DNA of 64,000 bases from an uncultured Aquimarina sp. GTDB taxonomy: Bacteria > Bacteroidota > Bacteroidia > Flavobacteriales > Flavobacteriaceae. Made by a program: the position numbers and the translations under genes. This document shows, in pieces, positions 26,718 to 37,109 of this stretch. Position 1 is the stretch's first letter. Each line of letters opens with the position of its first letter. The stretch is from assembly GCF_947492965.1 (NCBI RefSeq), contig NZ_CANLOZ010000002.1:434001-498000 (forward strand), in the 5' to 3' direction. Below the pieces are notes generated by a model. That model did not search any database. It saw only the letters and a list, made by a program, of their open reading frames with translations, and had not been told where the DNA came from.

Positions 26718-27539
26718 TTATTTAAAACTGGTAACACCAAATTTTCTAGCTTCCGCCTTTGCAGCAGGCGCCCACGCTGTAAGATTAGCAATTCTTGTAT
26801 CGTTAGATGGATGTGTACTCATAAACTCTGGTGGTGCTTGTCCACCACTATTAGCTTTCATACGCTTCCATAATTCTGCAGCTTCGTCAGGATTATATCC
26901 TGCTATTGCCATTAATGTTAATCCGATTTTATCAGCTTCTGTTTCATGACTTCTGCTAAACGGAAGCATTACTCCGAATTGGCTTCCCAAACCAAAGGCT
27001 TGACCTACAATTTGTTGGGTTTGTTCGTTCTGACCACTTACAGCCACCGCAGTTCCTACGGCAGCTATTTGCTGTAATTGACCTGCACTCATACGTTGTT
27101 GCCCGTGATTAGCAATTGCATGTACTACTTCATGCCCCATAATAGCTGCAACTCCTGTTTCGGTTTTTGCAATTGGTAAAATTCCTGTATAAAATGCTAT
27201 TTTACCTCCTGGCATTGCCCATGCATTCACAGCATCATCTTCAATAAGAGCATACTCCCATTTATAATCTTTTAAATATCCCTGATGTCCATTAGCATTA
27301 AGCCATCTCTCCGCAGCTGTAGCAATTTTTTGCCCTACACGTTTGATCATTTCCGAATCTGAAGTACCATTTACCACTTTACTTTCTCCTAATACCTGAT
27401 TATACTGAGCAAAAGCTGCAGGCAGAATCTGGGAGTTAGGTACCAAAGCTAACGTTTGTTTACCTGTAAATGGATTTGTTGCACACGAAAGGAAAAGAGC
27501 TATAGATCCTAATGCAACTATTACTTTTCTTTTTTTCAT
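26718..27539 (-). CDS. M48-family metalloprotease, lipoprotein (LoiP/BepA-like)
   Basis: 273 residues. Lipobox FLSC (Cys19), then TNPFTGKQTLALV, a phrase typical of envelope M48 proteases. Zinc motif H136-E-V-V-H140 in GHEVVHAIANHG and third ligand E201 in SRSHETEADKIG. The protein should act on the periplasmic face, trimming or clearing misfolded outer-membrane proteins, as LoiP and BepA do in E. coli. No TPR extension is present, so it is closer to LoiP than BepA. Single gene. Confidence 0.92.
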   Translation of the reverse strand: MKKRKVIVALGSIALFLSCATNPFTGKQTLALVPNSQILPAAFAQYNQVLGESKVVNGTSDSEMIKRVGQKIATAAERWLNANGHQGYLKDYKWEYALIEDDAVNAWAMPGGKIAFYTGILPIAKTETGVAAIMGHEVVHAIANHGQQRMSAGQLQQIAAVGTAVAVSGQNEQTQQIVGQAFGLGSQFGVMLPFSRSHETEADKIGLTLMAIAGYNPDEAAELWKRMKANSGGQAPPEFMSTHPSNDTRIANLTAWAPAAKAEARKFGVTSFK

Positions 27540-27663
27540 AATAAGTAAGGATAGATATAATTTTTGTAATATAAAATTACAAAATTCAATACACCCATTA
27601 GAATAAAAAGCTATCTAATTATACACAAAAATCTATATAAGACTATAAATTCCGATAAACTAC

Positions 27664-30063
27664 TTATTCCGCAATAATATGAAGTTCTGTAAAGTCTTTA
27701 GGAACAACAATAGAGTTCTTATTAAACTTAAGATCACTTAGAGATACTTCTACATTATCTATTTCGATTTTTCCTATAGTAAAAGGTAACGCGATGAATT
27801 CTATATTCATATTTTCATATTCTGTAACATACGTTCCATTCTTATGTTGCTGAATAATGATTTCATTTTCTTTACCAGTAAAAGAAAAACTTCGTAAACT
27901 ATATCTTCCTTTAGTATAATCATACCCATCTTGTGCGTCTTCATATACCTTAGAAACCTCTTTATTTCCTAGCTTAAAATATACTTCTAGTTTTAATTCT
28001 TCAATTTTCTTTTCTCCAACATATTGTTGAATTGGATATTTCGGAATAATTGCTCCTTCTTTTACAAACAAAGGAATTGTATCCAAATCAGCATCTACCC
28101 ATTGTTCCATTCCTCCTTTTACATATTCACGCGTCCAATAGTTATACCAGTTTCCTCGCGGAATATACAGCCTTCTTCCTTTGGCATTTGGTTCTTGTAC
28201 TGGGCATACTAAAATTTGATTTCCAAAAACAAATTCATCCGTTCTATAATGTGTTTGTGGATCCGTTTGATCATAAAGCACCAAGGATTTCAACATTGGA
28301 ATTCCTTCTTCAGCGTATTCCCAGAACATTGTATATAAATACGGTAGTAATTGATATCTTAATTCTACATATTTTCTAGTAACATCAATCACTTCTTCTC
28401 CAAACGTCCAAGGTTCCTGATTACCGTGATCACCAGAGGAATGCGTTCTACAAAATGGGTGGAAAACTCCAAGCTGTATCCAGCGAGCATACAATTCTCC
28501 AGTAGGATGTTCTGCAAAACCACCAATATCACTACCTGTAAAAGACATACCACTCATACTCATACGTTGTGCTTGGATATTAGCAATCCAAAGATGTTCC
28601 CAAGTAGCTACATTATCACCAGTCCATGACGAAGTGTATCGTTGAGCTCCTGAATATGCTGATCTCGTAATAACGAAAGGCCTTTTTGGGTATGCAAAAC
28701 GCTTAATTCCTTCATAAGTAGCTCTGGCCATCTGAGTACCATAAATGTTATGAGCTTTTCTATGGCTACATGGATTACCATCATAAAAATGACGAACATC
28801 ATCAGGGAATGTCTTTCCTGGAACCTCCATAACAGCGGGTTCATTCATATCATTCCATACTCCTTTGATTCCTATTTCGTCAATTAATTCTTTGAACAAA
28901 CCTGCCCACCACTCTCTTACTTCTGGGTTGGTAAAATCTGGAAAGTAACATTCTCCTGGCCAAACTTTCCCTCTCATGTAAGGGCCATCGGCACGTTTAC
29001 AGAAATAATCATTTTCCATAGCTTCCTGATATACCCAATATTGATCATCTATTTTAATCCCTGGATCAATTATAACAATAGTTTTGTAACCATCTTCCGC
29101 TAATTCGTCTACCATGCGTTTTGGATCCGGAAAATATTCTTTATTCCAGGTAAAACATCTGAACCCATCCATATAATCGATATCCAGATAGATAGCATCA
29201 CAAGGGATTCTTAGTTCTCTGAATTTGTTAGTTATCTCTTTTACTTTACTTTCGGGGTAATAACTCCATTTACATTGGTGATATCCCAAAGCCCATAAAG
29301 GTGGTAATTCTGGTTTACCTGTAAGATCGGTATAACGTGTTATTACATCCTGCATATTAGGACCATAGAAGAAGTAATAGTTCATTTCTCCTCCATGTGC
29401 CCAAAAACTGGTTACATTGCGACGTTCATTACAGAAATCGAAGAAAGTTTTAAATGAATTATCGAAGAATATTCCATACGCTCTATCTTCATACATTCCT
29501 ATATAAAAAGGAACACTTTTATATAAAGGATCTTGATCCTTCCCAAATGCATATTGATCTGTAGCCCAATTTTCTATTCGCTTCCCTTTCAAATTTAAAT
29601 GCATTGGTTTATCTCCTAAACCATAGTAACATTCTCCTTGAGGGGCGGATTTACTCATTTTCACAATATTACCTCCATACTCGTAGCTTTGCTCCCAATG
29701 AAAACCCCAATCATCTTTGCAAATTACATTACCTTCTCTATCACTAATGGTAACTTGGATATTTGATTTAGCAATATTGATGATTACTTTTTTGGTAATA
29801 ATATTATAAGAATCATCCAATTCTTCCACGGCTAACTCACTATAACCCCTAACACCTTTCTCACTAATAGCATAGGAAAAGTCCTTTTCGAAATTATTAT
29901 CTGTAGCATATCTAAAACGAATAACACTACCTCTTAAAATGGTGACTTGTAGAATTACTCCATTTTCGGTTGTGAAATTTATTTTATCTACATTTTGAGA
30001 AAAAGAGACAATCTTTCCTGGAAATAGATTTCCTTTTATTTCTAATTCGGTGTTAGTAATCAT
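27664..30063 (-). CDS. GH31 alpha-glucosidase
   Basis: 799 residues, no signal peptide, so cytoplasmic. N-terminal beta-sandwich (about 1-240), then the GH31 barrel with the nucleophile D405 in GVWNDMNEP and the acid/base Asp near 483 in SWTGDNVATWEH, and C-terminal beta domains. Conserved substrate-site phrases ALGYHQCKWSY and YLDIDYMDG are present. It should release glucose from alpha-linked oligosaccharides, here probably maltodextrins from glycogen. It follows glgB by about 160 bp on the same strand and fits a glycogen operon, though a separate promoter is possible. Confidence 0.92.
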   Translation of the reverse strand: MITNTELEIKGNLFPGKIVSFSQNVDKINFTTENGVILQVTILRGSVIRFRYATDNNFEKDFSYAISEKGVRGYSELAVEELDDSYNIITKKVIINIAKSNIQVTISDREGNVICKDDWGFHWEQSYEYGGNIVKMSKSAPQGECYYGLGDKPMHLNLKGKRIENWATDQYAFGKDQDPLYKSVPFYIGMYEDRAYGIFFDNSFKTFFDFCNERRNVTSFWAHGGEMNYYFFYGPNMQDVITRYTDLTGKPELPPLWALGYHQCKWSYYPESKVKEITNKFRELRIPCDAIYLDIDYMDGFRCFTWNKEYFPDPKRMVDELAEDGYKTIVIIDPGIKIDDQYWVYQEAMENDYFCKRADGPYMRGKVWPGECYFPDFTNPEVREWWAGLFKELIDEIGIKGVWNDMNEPAVMEVPGKTFPDDVRHFYDGNPCSHRKAHNIYGTQMARATYEGIKRFAYPKRPFVITRSAYSGAQRYTSSWTGDNVATWEHLWIANIQAQRMSMSGMSFTGSDIGGFAEHPTGELYARWIQLGVFHPFCRTHSSGDHGNQEPWTFGEEVIDVTRKYVELRYQLLPYLYTMFWEYAEEGIPMLKSLVLYDQTDPQTHYRTDEFVFGNQILVCPVQEPNAKGRRLYIPRGNWYNYWTREYVKGGMEQWVDADLDTIPLFVKEGAIIPKYPIQQYVGEKKIEELKLEVYFKLGNKEVSKVYEDAQDGYDYTKGRYSLRSFSFTGKENEIIIQQHKNGTYVTEYENMNIEFIALPFTIGKIEIDNVEVSLSDLKFNKNSIVVPKDFTELHIIAE

Positions 30064-30222
30064 AGCTTAGTTGGTTTCTTTGCTGTATTAGTATTGTAAA
30101 AAAACAATATCTATCGCAATAATTAAATTGTTTTATCGAGTATTTATCAAGAATATTTTACGAAAACGTTTGAAACAATATTCTGTTAACAATTGTTTAA
30201 TATTGAAACTCAAACATCCATT

Positions 30223-32133
30223 CTACTTATCAAATTTAAACACTACAGCTCCTAAAGGTGGAATTGTAATTTCCGCAGAATAATCTCGGTAATGCCAGTC
30301 TTTTGATTCTATTTTTATTTTTGACGCTTTAAAATTTCCTGTTCCTCCATATTTGGTATCGTCGCTATTAAAAATTTGTGTTAAAGTACCTTTCATAGAT
30401 ATACCAATACGATAATCTTTTCTGGGAACTGGAGTAAAATTACAGGCTATAACTAATGCCTCTTTATCATTATGGCCTTTTCTAACATAGGTAATTACAG
30501 AATTTTCATGATCATCATAGCTAATCCACTCAAAACCATCCGCATCAAACTGTTTTTCATATAACGCTGGATTTTCTTTATATAATTTATTTAGATCGGT
30601 AATAAGGTTTTGAACACCAGAATGATAATCATATTGTAATAAGTGCCAGTCTAAACTACCCTGAAAATTCCATTCGTCATGCTGTCCAAATTCTGCACCC
30701 ATGAATAACAAATTTGTTCCAGGATGCGTAAACATATAGCTATATAAAAGCCTTAGGTTGGCAAATTTCTGCCATTCGTCACCAGGCATTCTACCAATAA
30801 TACTCCTTTTTCCATATACAACTTCATCATGTGATAATGGAAGCAAGAAATTTTCGGTAAAAGCATAGGTCATACTAAACGTTAGATCATTCTGATGATG
30901 CCTTCTATGAATTGGCTCTTTACCCATATATAATAATGTATCGTGCATCCAACCCATCATCCATTTCATACCAAAACCTAATCCTCCTACAAAAGTTGGT
31001 TTGGATACCATTGGAAATGAGGTAGATTCTTCTGCTATGGTTTGTACATCTGGAAAACTTCTATAAACCTCTTGATTTAATTCTTTCATGAAATCAATCG
31101 CTTCAAGATTTTCTCTTCCACCAAATATGTTTGGTTCCCATTCTCCATCTTCTCTGGAATAATCAAGAAATAACATAGAAGCCACTGCATCTACACGTAA
31201 TCCATCTGCATGATATTGATCTAACCAAAATATAGCATTACTTATCAAAAAGCTTTTTACTTCATTTCGTCCGTAATTAAATATCAGACTTTTCCAATCT
31301 GGATGATATCCTTTTCTTCTGTCAGGATGTTCATATAAACAAGATCCGTCGAAAAAGCCTAAACCGTGACCATCTTCCGGAAAATGTGATGGTACCCAAT
31401 CTAATAGGATCCCAATGTCATTTTGATGTAGTTTGTCTACTAAAAGTTTGAACTCTTCGGGATATCCAAATCTAGATGTTGGAGCAAAATAACCTGTAAG
31501 CTGATATCCCCAAGACGGATCATAAGGATATTCCATGATAGGCATTAACTCTACATGAGTAAAATTCATTTTTTTCACGTAGGCCACTAATTCATCCGCC
31601 AATTCGAAGTATGACAAGGATCTGTCTTCTTCTATTTTTCTTTTCCAAGAGCCTAAATGAACCTCATAAACAGAAAAAGGAGCATCGATTGCATTGTTCT
31701 TTTTCCGTTTTTTCATCCATTCAGCGTCTTTCCAGTCATATGAATCTTCCCAGACTACTGATGCTGTTTTAGGAGGATGCTCATATCTACGTGCATACGG
31801 GTCTGCCTTCTCGGTAATCACACCATTATGATGAGAATGAATTTTATATTTATAAATATTTCCTTTTCCGACTTCTGGAATAAAACCTTCCCAAATTCCA
31901 GAGGCATCCCAACGAACATTGAGTTGATGTTCATTTTCATTCCAAAAATTAAAATCCCCAATAACAGACACGGATTTGGCTGAAGGAGCCCACACAGAAA
32001 AATAAGTTCCCTTTACACCATTCACCGTTACGATATGAGAACCAAATTTTTCATATAACCTGAAGTGCTTTCCAAGTTTAAAAAGATCTATATCAAATTC
32101 AGAAAATAAACTATGTACTATAACTTTACTCAT
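30223..32133 (-). CDS. glgB: 1,4-alpha-glucan branching enzyme
   Basis: 636 residues. N-terminal CBM48 (about 30-110, GTYFSVWAPSAKSVSVIGDF), GH13 barrel with nucleophile D315 in DGLRVDAV, acid/base E368 in TIAEES and the later LPLSHDEVV Asp, then a C-terminal beta domain. It makes alpha-1,6 branches in glycogen. It is the short form, without the extra N-terminal module of E. coli GlgB. The gene follows glgC after a 65-bp gap that contains two small palindromes. Confidence 0.95.
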   Translation of the reverse strand: MSKVIVHSLFSEFDIDLFKLGKHFRLYEKFGSHIVTVNGVKGTYFSVWAPSAKSVSVIGDFNFWNENEHQLNVRWDASGIWEGFIPEVGKGNIYKYKIHSHHNGVITEKADPYARRYEHPPKTASVVWEDSYDWKDAEWMKKRKKNNAIDAPFSVYEVHLGSWKRKIEEDRSLSYFELADELVAYVKKMNFTHVELMPIMEYPYDPSWGYQLTGYFAPTSRFGYPEEFKLLVDKLHQNDIGILLDWVPSHFPEDGHGLGFFDGSCLYEHPDRRKGYHPDWKSLIFNYGRNEVKSFLISNAIFWLDQYHADGLRVDAVASMLFLDYSREDGEWEPNIFGGRENLEAIDFMKELNQEVYRSFPDVQTIAEESTSFPMVSKPTFVGGLGFGMKWMMGWMHDTLLYMGKEPIHRRHHQNDLTFSMTYAFTENFLLPLSHDEVVYGKRSIIGRMPGDEWQKFANLRLLYSYMFTHPGTNLLFMGAEFGQHDEWNFQGSLDWHLLQYDYHSGVQNLITDLNKLYKENPALYEKQFDADGFEWISYDDHENSVITYVRKGHNDKEALVIACNFTPVPRKDYRIGISMKGTLTQIFNSDDTKYGGTGNFKASKIKIESKDWHYRDYSAEITIPPLGAVVFKFDK

Positions 32134-32144
32134 AAGAGGTAATC

Positions 32145-32190
32145 ATGATATGAGTGCATATCATATTTAACTAAATAGAAACTCTATTTA
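32145..32190. repeat. Two palindromes in the glgC-glgB gap
   Basis: ATGATATG/CATATCAT (32145-32152 with 32157-32164, 4-nt loop) and TAAATAG/CTATTTA (32172-32178 with 32184-32190, 5-nt loop) fill most of the 65-bp gap. Neither is followed by a T tract. They may be regulator sites or processing hairpins that set the glgB level. Confidence 0.45.
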
Positions 32191-32198
32191 ATTGGTTA

Positions 32199-33470
32199 TT
32201 AAATTTTGAAATTATCTGGGATGATAGTCCCTTTTCTAAATACTACAATACCATCCTTAATAACGAATCGATCATCTTCGGTATCTTTTAAATGTGATCC
32301 TCCATTTACAATCACATTATTACCAATCCTGCAATCTTTATCGATAATAGCATTATTGATGTTACAACCTTCTCCAACACCAATAAAAGGTCTATTTTCA
32401 TTAGAATCGGTTTCTAACTCTTCTAGATCTTGATATCGGTCACTACCAATCATATAGGTATTTTTAATCACTGTATTTTTACCAATTCTAGATCTAATTC
32501 CGATTACAGACTGTTCAATTTCTTTTGCCTGAATGAGGCATCCTTCAGCAATCATTGCTTTATCTAAGCGTGTACCAGATATTTTTGACGGTGGTAGAAT
32601 TCGAGGTCTGGTAAGTATATTACGCTCATTATCGAATAAATCAAACTTTGGAATGTCATTGGCCAACTCTATATTAGCTTCAAAAAAGGAAGCAATAGTA
32701 CCTATATCTGTCCAATATCCTTCATATTGATACGCCAATACTTTATGCGTATCTATAGATTGTGGAATAATCTCTTTTCCGAAATCGATTCTCGATGGAT
32801 CTGATAAAAGTTCTACCAATAATTGCCTGTTAAATATATAAATCCCCATAGAAGCAAGGTACTCACGTCCTTCATTTTTCATCTCATCACTTACTTCAGA
32901 TTCCCAACCAGGCAATTTATCCGTACTTGGCTTTTCTGTAAACGAGCTAATAAAACTCTCATTATCAGTTTTTAATATACCAAAACTGGTAGCATCTTTA
33001 GCGTTAACGGGTAAGGTAGCAATAGAAATATCAGCTCCTTTTTCGATATGCGCAGAAATCATTTCATCAAAATCCATTTGATATAATTGATCTCCTGATA
33101 GAATCAGCGCGTACTCAAAATCATGATTTAAAAAATGATGCATAGATTGCCTTACTGCATCTGCTGTACCTTGAAACCACGTTTTATTATCTGGTGTTTG
33201 CTCTGCAGCCAATACATCTACAAAAGCTTGACTAAAAGAACTGAATATATAGGTGTTTTTAATATGACTATTTAATGATGCAGAATTAAACTGAGTTAAA
33301 ACAAACATCCTTTTGATATCGGAATGTATACAATTGGTTATAGGAATATCAACTAAGCGGTATTTACCGGCTATAGAAACCGCAGGTTTTGATCTACTTT
33401 CCGTTAAGGGAGATAATCTGGTTCCCTGTCCTCCTCCAAGGATAATCGCAAGGACTTTTTTGTTAATCAT
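32199..33470 (-). CDS. glgC: Glucose-1-phosphate adenylyltransferase
   Basis: 423 residues. Nucleotidyltransferase domain with GGGQGTRLSPLTESRSKPA (nucleotide binding) and the LILSGDQLYQMDF metal/substrate region, then a left-handed beta-helix C-terminal domain (from about 285). It makes ADP-glucose, the committed step of bacterial glycogen synthesis, and is normally allosterically controlled. It starts 5 bp after the stop of glgA, so the two are co-transcribed. Confidence 0.95.
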   Translation of the reverse strand: MINKKVLAIILGGGQGTRLSPLTESRSKPAVSIAGKYRLVDIPITNCIHSDIKRMFVLTQFNSASLNSHIKNTYIFSSFSQAFVDVLAAEQTPDNKTWFQGTADAVRQSMHHFLNHDFEYALILSGDQLYQMDFDEMISAHIEKGADISIATLPVNAKDATSFGILKTDNESFISSFTEKPSTDKLPGWESEVSDEMKNEGREYLASMGIYIFNRQLLVELLSDPSRIDFGKEIIPQSIDTHKVLAYQYEGYWTDIGTIASFFEANIELANDIPKFDLFDNERNILTRPRILPPSKISGTRLDKAMIAEGCLIQAKEIEQSVIGIRSRIGKNTVIKNTYMIGSDRYQDLEELETDSNENRPFIGVGEGCNINNAIIDKDCRIGNNVIVNGGSHLKDTEDDRFVIKDGIVVFRKGTIIPDNFKI

Positions 33471-33475
33471 TGTGG

Positions 33476-34882
33476 TTATTTTAAAGATTTATATAATTCT
33501 ATGTATTTGCTCGCTGAATTATTCCAAGAATGATCAATTTTTACAATCTCTTTTTGTTTCTCTCTATAGTATTTTTGATTCTCGTAAAATTCAACTCCCC
33601 TTTTAATTGAATTATACACATCCTGAACATTTACCTGGTCATGACAGATCCCAAAACCGTCATCACCAATATCTATAATCGTATCCTTAAGTCCTCCAAT
33701 TCTTCTAACAATCGGAATAAGTCCATATCGTAAGGCATACATTTGATTTAAACCACAAGGTTCTACGCGCGAAGGCATTAATAAAAAGTCTGCTCCTGCA
33801 TAAATGATATGAGAAAGCTTCTCATCATATCCAATATAGGTGTTATACGAATCAGGAAATTCTTCTTTTACTCTTCTAAGTCTATTTTCTACTTGGTGAT
33901 CACCAGATCCCAATATCAAAATATTCACATCTAAATTACGAAGTGTTTCTAAACATATATCTGGTAAAAGATCAGCACCTTTTTCATACACTAATCTTCC
34001 TATAAAAGCAAATAACGGTTTTTCTACATCCAAACCAAACTCATCACACAACCATTTTTTATTAGCTTTTCTACCAGAAACAATATTCTTATCTCCATAA
34101 TTTTTTATAATCATTGGGTCCGTTTCTGTATTCCAGATCGTATGATCGATACCATTTAAGATACCAACACATTTATCTTTTTCATGATGCAAAAGACCTT
34201 CTAATCCGTTTGCTTTTGATTGTAATTCGTCCATATAACTAGGAGAAACTGTAGTTACTCTCCAAGCACATTTAATAGCAGTTGCTAATGGATTAATACA
34301 TTGATCCCAATCCAACAATCCTATATTATGCAGATCAAATTGCGGAATATAATCTAATTTATCATAGGAAAACCAACCTTGATACTGTGCATTATGGATG
34401 GTGAGAACTGTAGGGATATCTATTAATTCCTGAAAGGCGGGAACTTGAGATACCAAAAAAGGAATCAATCCAGTATGGTGATCATGACAATGAATAACAT
34501 CAGGTTTTATCTCTTGATTACGAAGCCAAATGAGTATGGCTAATTGAAAAGTAATGAATCTTTCCGTGTCATCATCATAACTGTATACATTTGGACGGAA
34601 TAATAACTCTTTCTGATATACTAGATATATCTGAAAACCAAATTCTGATGAAATTACCTTCTTAATGGTAAAATCATAATGATGTATTCCTAAATTGATT
34701 GTTTCGGAAAAGACATCTTCACAAACAAGCTGATGTACCTTATCATTATCGTAATATGGTAGTATTACTTCAGTATTACAACCTAGTTCATTTAGATATT
34801 TAGGAAGCGAACCCACCACATCTCCAAGACCACCGACTTTTGCTAAAGGGTAACATTCTAAACTAGTATAAAGTACTTTCAT
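33476..34882 (-). CDS. glgA: Glycogen synthase
   Basis: 468 residues, GT5 family with two Rossmann domains. The ADP-glucose site K15-V-G-G-L is near the N-terminus, and the C-terminal domain holds PSRVEPCGLNQMYALRYG, the family's E-containing retaining motif. It elongates alpha-1,4-glucan from ADP-glucose. It is the first gene of the glgA-glgC-glgB-GH31 run. The 221-bp upstream region is AT-rich; no clear consensus promoter was picked. Confidence 0.95.
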   Translation of the reverse strand: MKVLYTSLECYPLAKVGGLGDVVGSLPKYLNELGCNTEVILPYYDNDKVHQLVCEDVFSETINLGIHHYDFTIKKVISSEFGFQIYLVYQKELLFRPNVYSYDDDTERFITFQLAILIWLRNQEIKPDVIHCHDHHTGLIPFLVSQVPAFQELIDIPTVLTIHNAQYQGWFSYDKLDYIPQFDLHNIGLLDWDQCINPLATAIKCAWRVTTVSPSYMDELQSKANGLEGLLHHEKDKCVGILNGIDHTIWNTETDPMIIKNYGDKNIVSGRKANKKWLCDEFGLDVEKPLFAFIGRLVYEKGADLLPDICLETLRNLDVNILILGSGDHQVENRLRRVKEEFPDSYNTYIGYDEKLSHIIYAGADFLLMPSRVEPCGLNQMYALRYGLIPIVRRIGGLKDTIIDIGDDGFGICHDQVNVQDVYNSIKRGVEFYENQKYYREKQKEIVKIDHSWNNSASKYIELYKSLK

Positions 34883-35103
34883 TACTTACTCTTTTCTACT
34901 TCTAAAATTATGAAATAGGTCTATTGTTAATAACTTTGATAAGGAGTTTAAATCTATAAAAATCCTGAAAACATTTACCTATAAAAACTTTAAAAAGAAT
35001 AAGATTTAATAGTAATTTAATAATTATTTAGTGTATTAATTCGCTATTTTATAATAATATGATAATCTTTGAAAATGTGGTGATGGTTAACAACTATTTT
35101 TTA

Positions 35104-35946
35104 TTATTTATTAATTGACCGCAAGCCTTTTTTGACAATATACTTAGTCTCTTTAGTCTTGGATTCTGTTTCCCATTGATTGCAGATCTTTGTAACCCAT
35201 TTTGGTTGTGTTTTACTTGCATCATTTAACCAATTTCCTATTGCGTCTCTTACATATTTTGAAGGATCCGATTTTAGTGGTTCTAAAACACTTAAAGCTT
35301 TTTCTGGAGATTCTTTAAGTTCATCGATTTTTTTCGTCCATACTCCAATAGGTCTTATCGTTTCTACCGCATATCTTCTAATATTCTCATCAGAATTTTT
35401 AACCCAATTGGATAATATCATAATAGATTGATCTAAATCCTGAATAATATATTCTTTGGTTGCAAAAATGGCTACTTCTCTTACTCCAAAATGACGATCT
35501 GCAGCAAATGGTTTGATCGTATGTAATCTTTCTGTTATAGACATATCAGTCGCCCCATAATACTGCGCCGCCCAACATCTGGGTATATCTGAAATATGAT
35601 TTGAAAGATAATTTATAATACCTGGATCATTGGTGAGCTGCATAAATGTAGCTCCAATAACTTTGGTATTAGAATTTGCTGTTGGTTTCTTTTGATTAGA
35701 TACAGCTTCATAAAAACTATCATACCAATTTGATTTATCTAATTCTTCTAATACTAGTTTTAATAAATGTAATTGATCAACTGCCAACCATTCGATCAAA
35801 TTTGCTGTTTCTATTAAACCTTTATTTAAATACTCCAGAACTTCTGGGTTAAGATCTTTAGTACTTCTCGCTCCTTTTCTTTGTAAAATATGTTCAGGAA
35901 TCATTCTACTGGTAATCTGTGAAATTGGTTTTAATTCTGCTAACAT
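35104..35946 (-). CDS. DNA alkylation repair protein, AlkD-like HEAT repeats
   Basis: 280 residues, all-helical, built of HEAT-like repeats (for example FGVREVAIFATKEYI, NSDENIRRYAVETIRPIGVW, DPSKYVRDAIGNWLNDASK). This is the AlkC/AlkD-type glycosylase superfamily that removes alkylated bases from DNA without base flipping. The RRYAVE and RDAIGNW repeat segments are typical of the flavobacterial branch. Activity is predicted from the family only. Next gene downstream on the strand is the glycogen operon, 221 bp away; no link evident. Confidence 0.88.
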   Translation of the reverse strand: MLAELKPISQITSRMIPEHILQRKGARSTKDLNPEVLEYLNKGLIETANLIEWLAVDQLHLLKLVLEELDKSNWYDSFYEAVSNQKKPTANSNTKVIGATFMQLTNDPGIINYLSNHISDIPRCWAAQYYGATDMSITERLHTIKPFAADRHFGVREVAIFATKEYIIQDLDQSIMILSNWVKNSDENIRRYAVETIRPIGVWTKKIDELKESPEKALSVLEPLKSDPSKYVRDAIGNWLNDASKTQPKWVTKICNQWETESKTKETKYIVKKGLRSINK

Positions 35947-35969
35947 GGTTGTGTGGTTTAAAGATATGG

Positions 35970-36362
35970 TTATTCTTCGAATTGGTTAAAAACATCTAAA
36001 TGATACATTTGCATAGTTTCTGGTTTGATAATTTCGAATATTGCAACAGCTTTAGGGTTTTTCATAATATCTTCGGATGCTTTTTTTGCAGCATTAGCAT
36101 CTCTCCAATATAACAGATCAATAAATTTTCCATCTTCATTACTTGCGGTAGTTCTATCTATAAAACCATCATATAGTTTTATGATATCATTTAAAGAGGT
36201 CAAGGCTTCTTTGGCTTGTTTTGTAGAATACTCTGGATTGACTTCAAAGAGCACTACTTCCATGGTGTACGGTTTGTTTTTCATAAGGTGTTGGTTTTGA
36301 CTAAATATACTTGCGCAGCATAAAAACAGACTAAGCATAACAGTGTGAATTAAGTGATACAT
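35970..36362 (-). CDS. Secreted ABM-like (dimeric alpha-beta barrel) protein
   Basis: 130 residues. A signal peptide of about 21 residues is followed by a single ferredoxin-like domain with the antibiotic-biosynthesis-monooxygenase/Dabb pattern (TMEVVLFEVNPEYS, FIDLLYWRDANAAKKASEDI, FEIIKPETMQMYHLDVF). Function unknown. If the start were at the later Met (MKNKPYTME) the protein would be cytosolic; the hydrophobic leader argues for export. It lies 23 bp before the AlkD-like gene. Confidence 0.65.
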   Translation of the reverse strand: MYHLIHTVMLSLFLCCASIFSQNQHLMKNKPYTMEVVLFEVNPEYSTKQAKEALTSLNDIIKLYDGFIDRTTASNEDGKFIDLLYWRDANAAKKASEDIMKNPKAVAIFEIIKPETMQMYHLDVFNQFEE

Positions 36363-36420
36363 GTTTTAATTTTTATCAAAACTAAATACCACATATGACA
36401 ACCTTATGTCAGTAGGATTA

Positions 36421-37101
36421 CTAGTGTTCTCTATATTTTTTAAAATAATCTTCTAGAGTGAATAATTTTGGAGGAAATATCTCTGAAGTTTCTATAAGAT
36501 TTACAATACGATCCGTTCGGAATTCTCGATAATCATTACGTAATCTACAGAAAGCAATCATTACCCAAATAGTATTTGTAAAATATACCCCTAAAGGTTC
36601 TACGGTTCTTTTTGTAAACTCTTGAGAAGCCGCAGTGTACTGAATTTCTAAAACCCTTAAATCTGTAATCGCTTGTTGTATTACAGATAAATAGGTGCTT
36701 TCTGGTGATTTCCTAAAAGGCGGACTTACAATCCTTTGTTCTAGTAATTCTAATTTTTCCTTTTGCGAAGTGTTTAAAATTGCTTTTACTTTTTCTACCA
36801 CTTCATTATAATCCGCGATTAACGAAGCGTCATTATTAGTCTCTATAATTTTAGCAGCTGTAATTAAAGCATTCGCCTCTTTCTCTGTAAACATAATAGG
36901 CGGTAATGAATATCCATCTACTAAATAATATCCAGTTCCTGCTTCAGCGCCAATAGGTACTCCTGCATCGGACAAGGCTAGCATGTCTCTATAAATAGTG
37001 CGTATACTTACATCAAATTTATCTGCTAAATCAGCAGCTTGCACTATTTTTTTGGATTGTAGTTTTACTAAAATCGCAGTTAATCGATGTAATCTTTTCA
37101 T
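36421..37101 (-). CDS. YafY-type HTH/WYL transcriptional regulator
   Basis: 226 residues. N-terminal winged helix of the DeoR/HTH_11 type (about 1-60, IVQAADLADKFDVSIRTIYRDM), then a WYL domain (about 135-200) which senses nucleic acids or small ligands. Members control neighbouring or stress genes. It ends 58 bp before the ABM-like gene and is 8 bp after the antiporter gene, so it may be co-transcribed with the antiporter. No operator recognised. Confidence 0.88.
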   Translation of the reverse strand: MKRLHRLTAILVKLQSKKIVQAADLADKFDVSIRTIYRDMLALSDAGVPIGAEAGTGYYLVDGYSLPPIMFTEKEANALITAAKIIETNNDASLIADYNEVVEKVKAILNTSQKEKLELLEQRIVSPPFRKSPESTYLSVIQQAITDLRVLEIQYTAASQEFTKRTVEPLGVYFTNTIWVMIAFCRLRNDYREFRTDRIVNLIETSEIFPPKLFTLEDYFKKYREH

Positions 37102-37109
37102 TATGAAAC

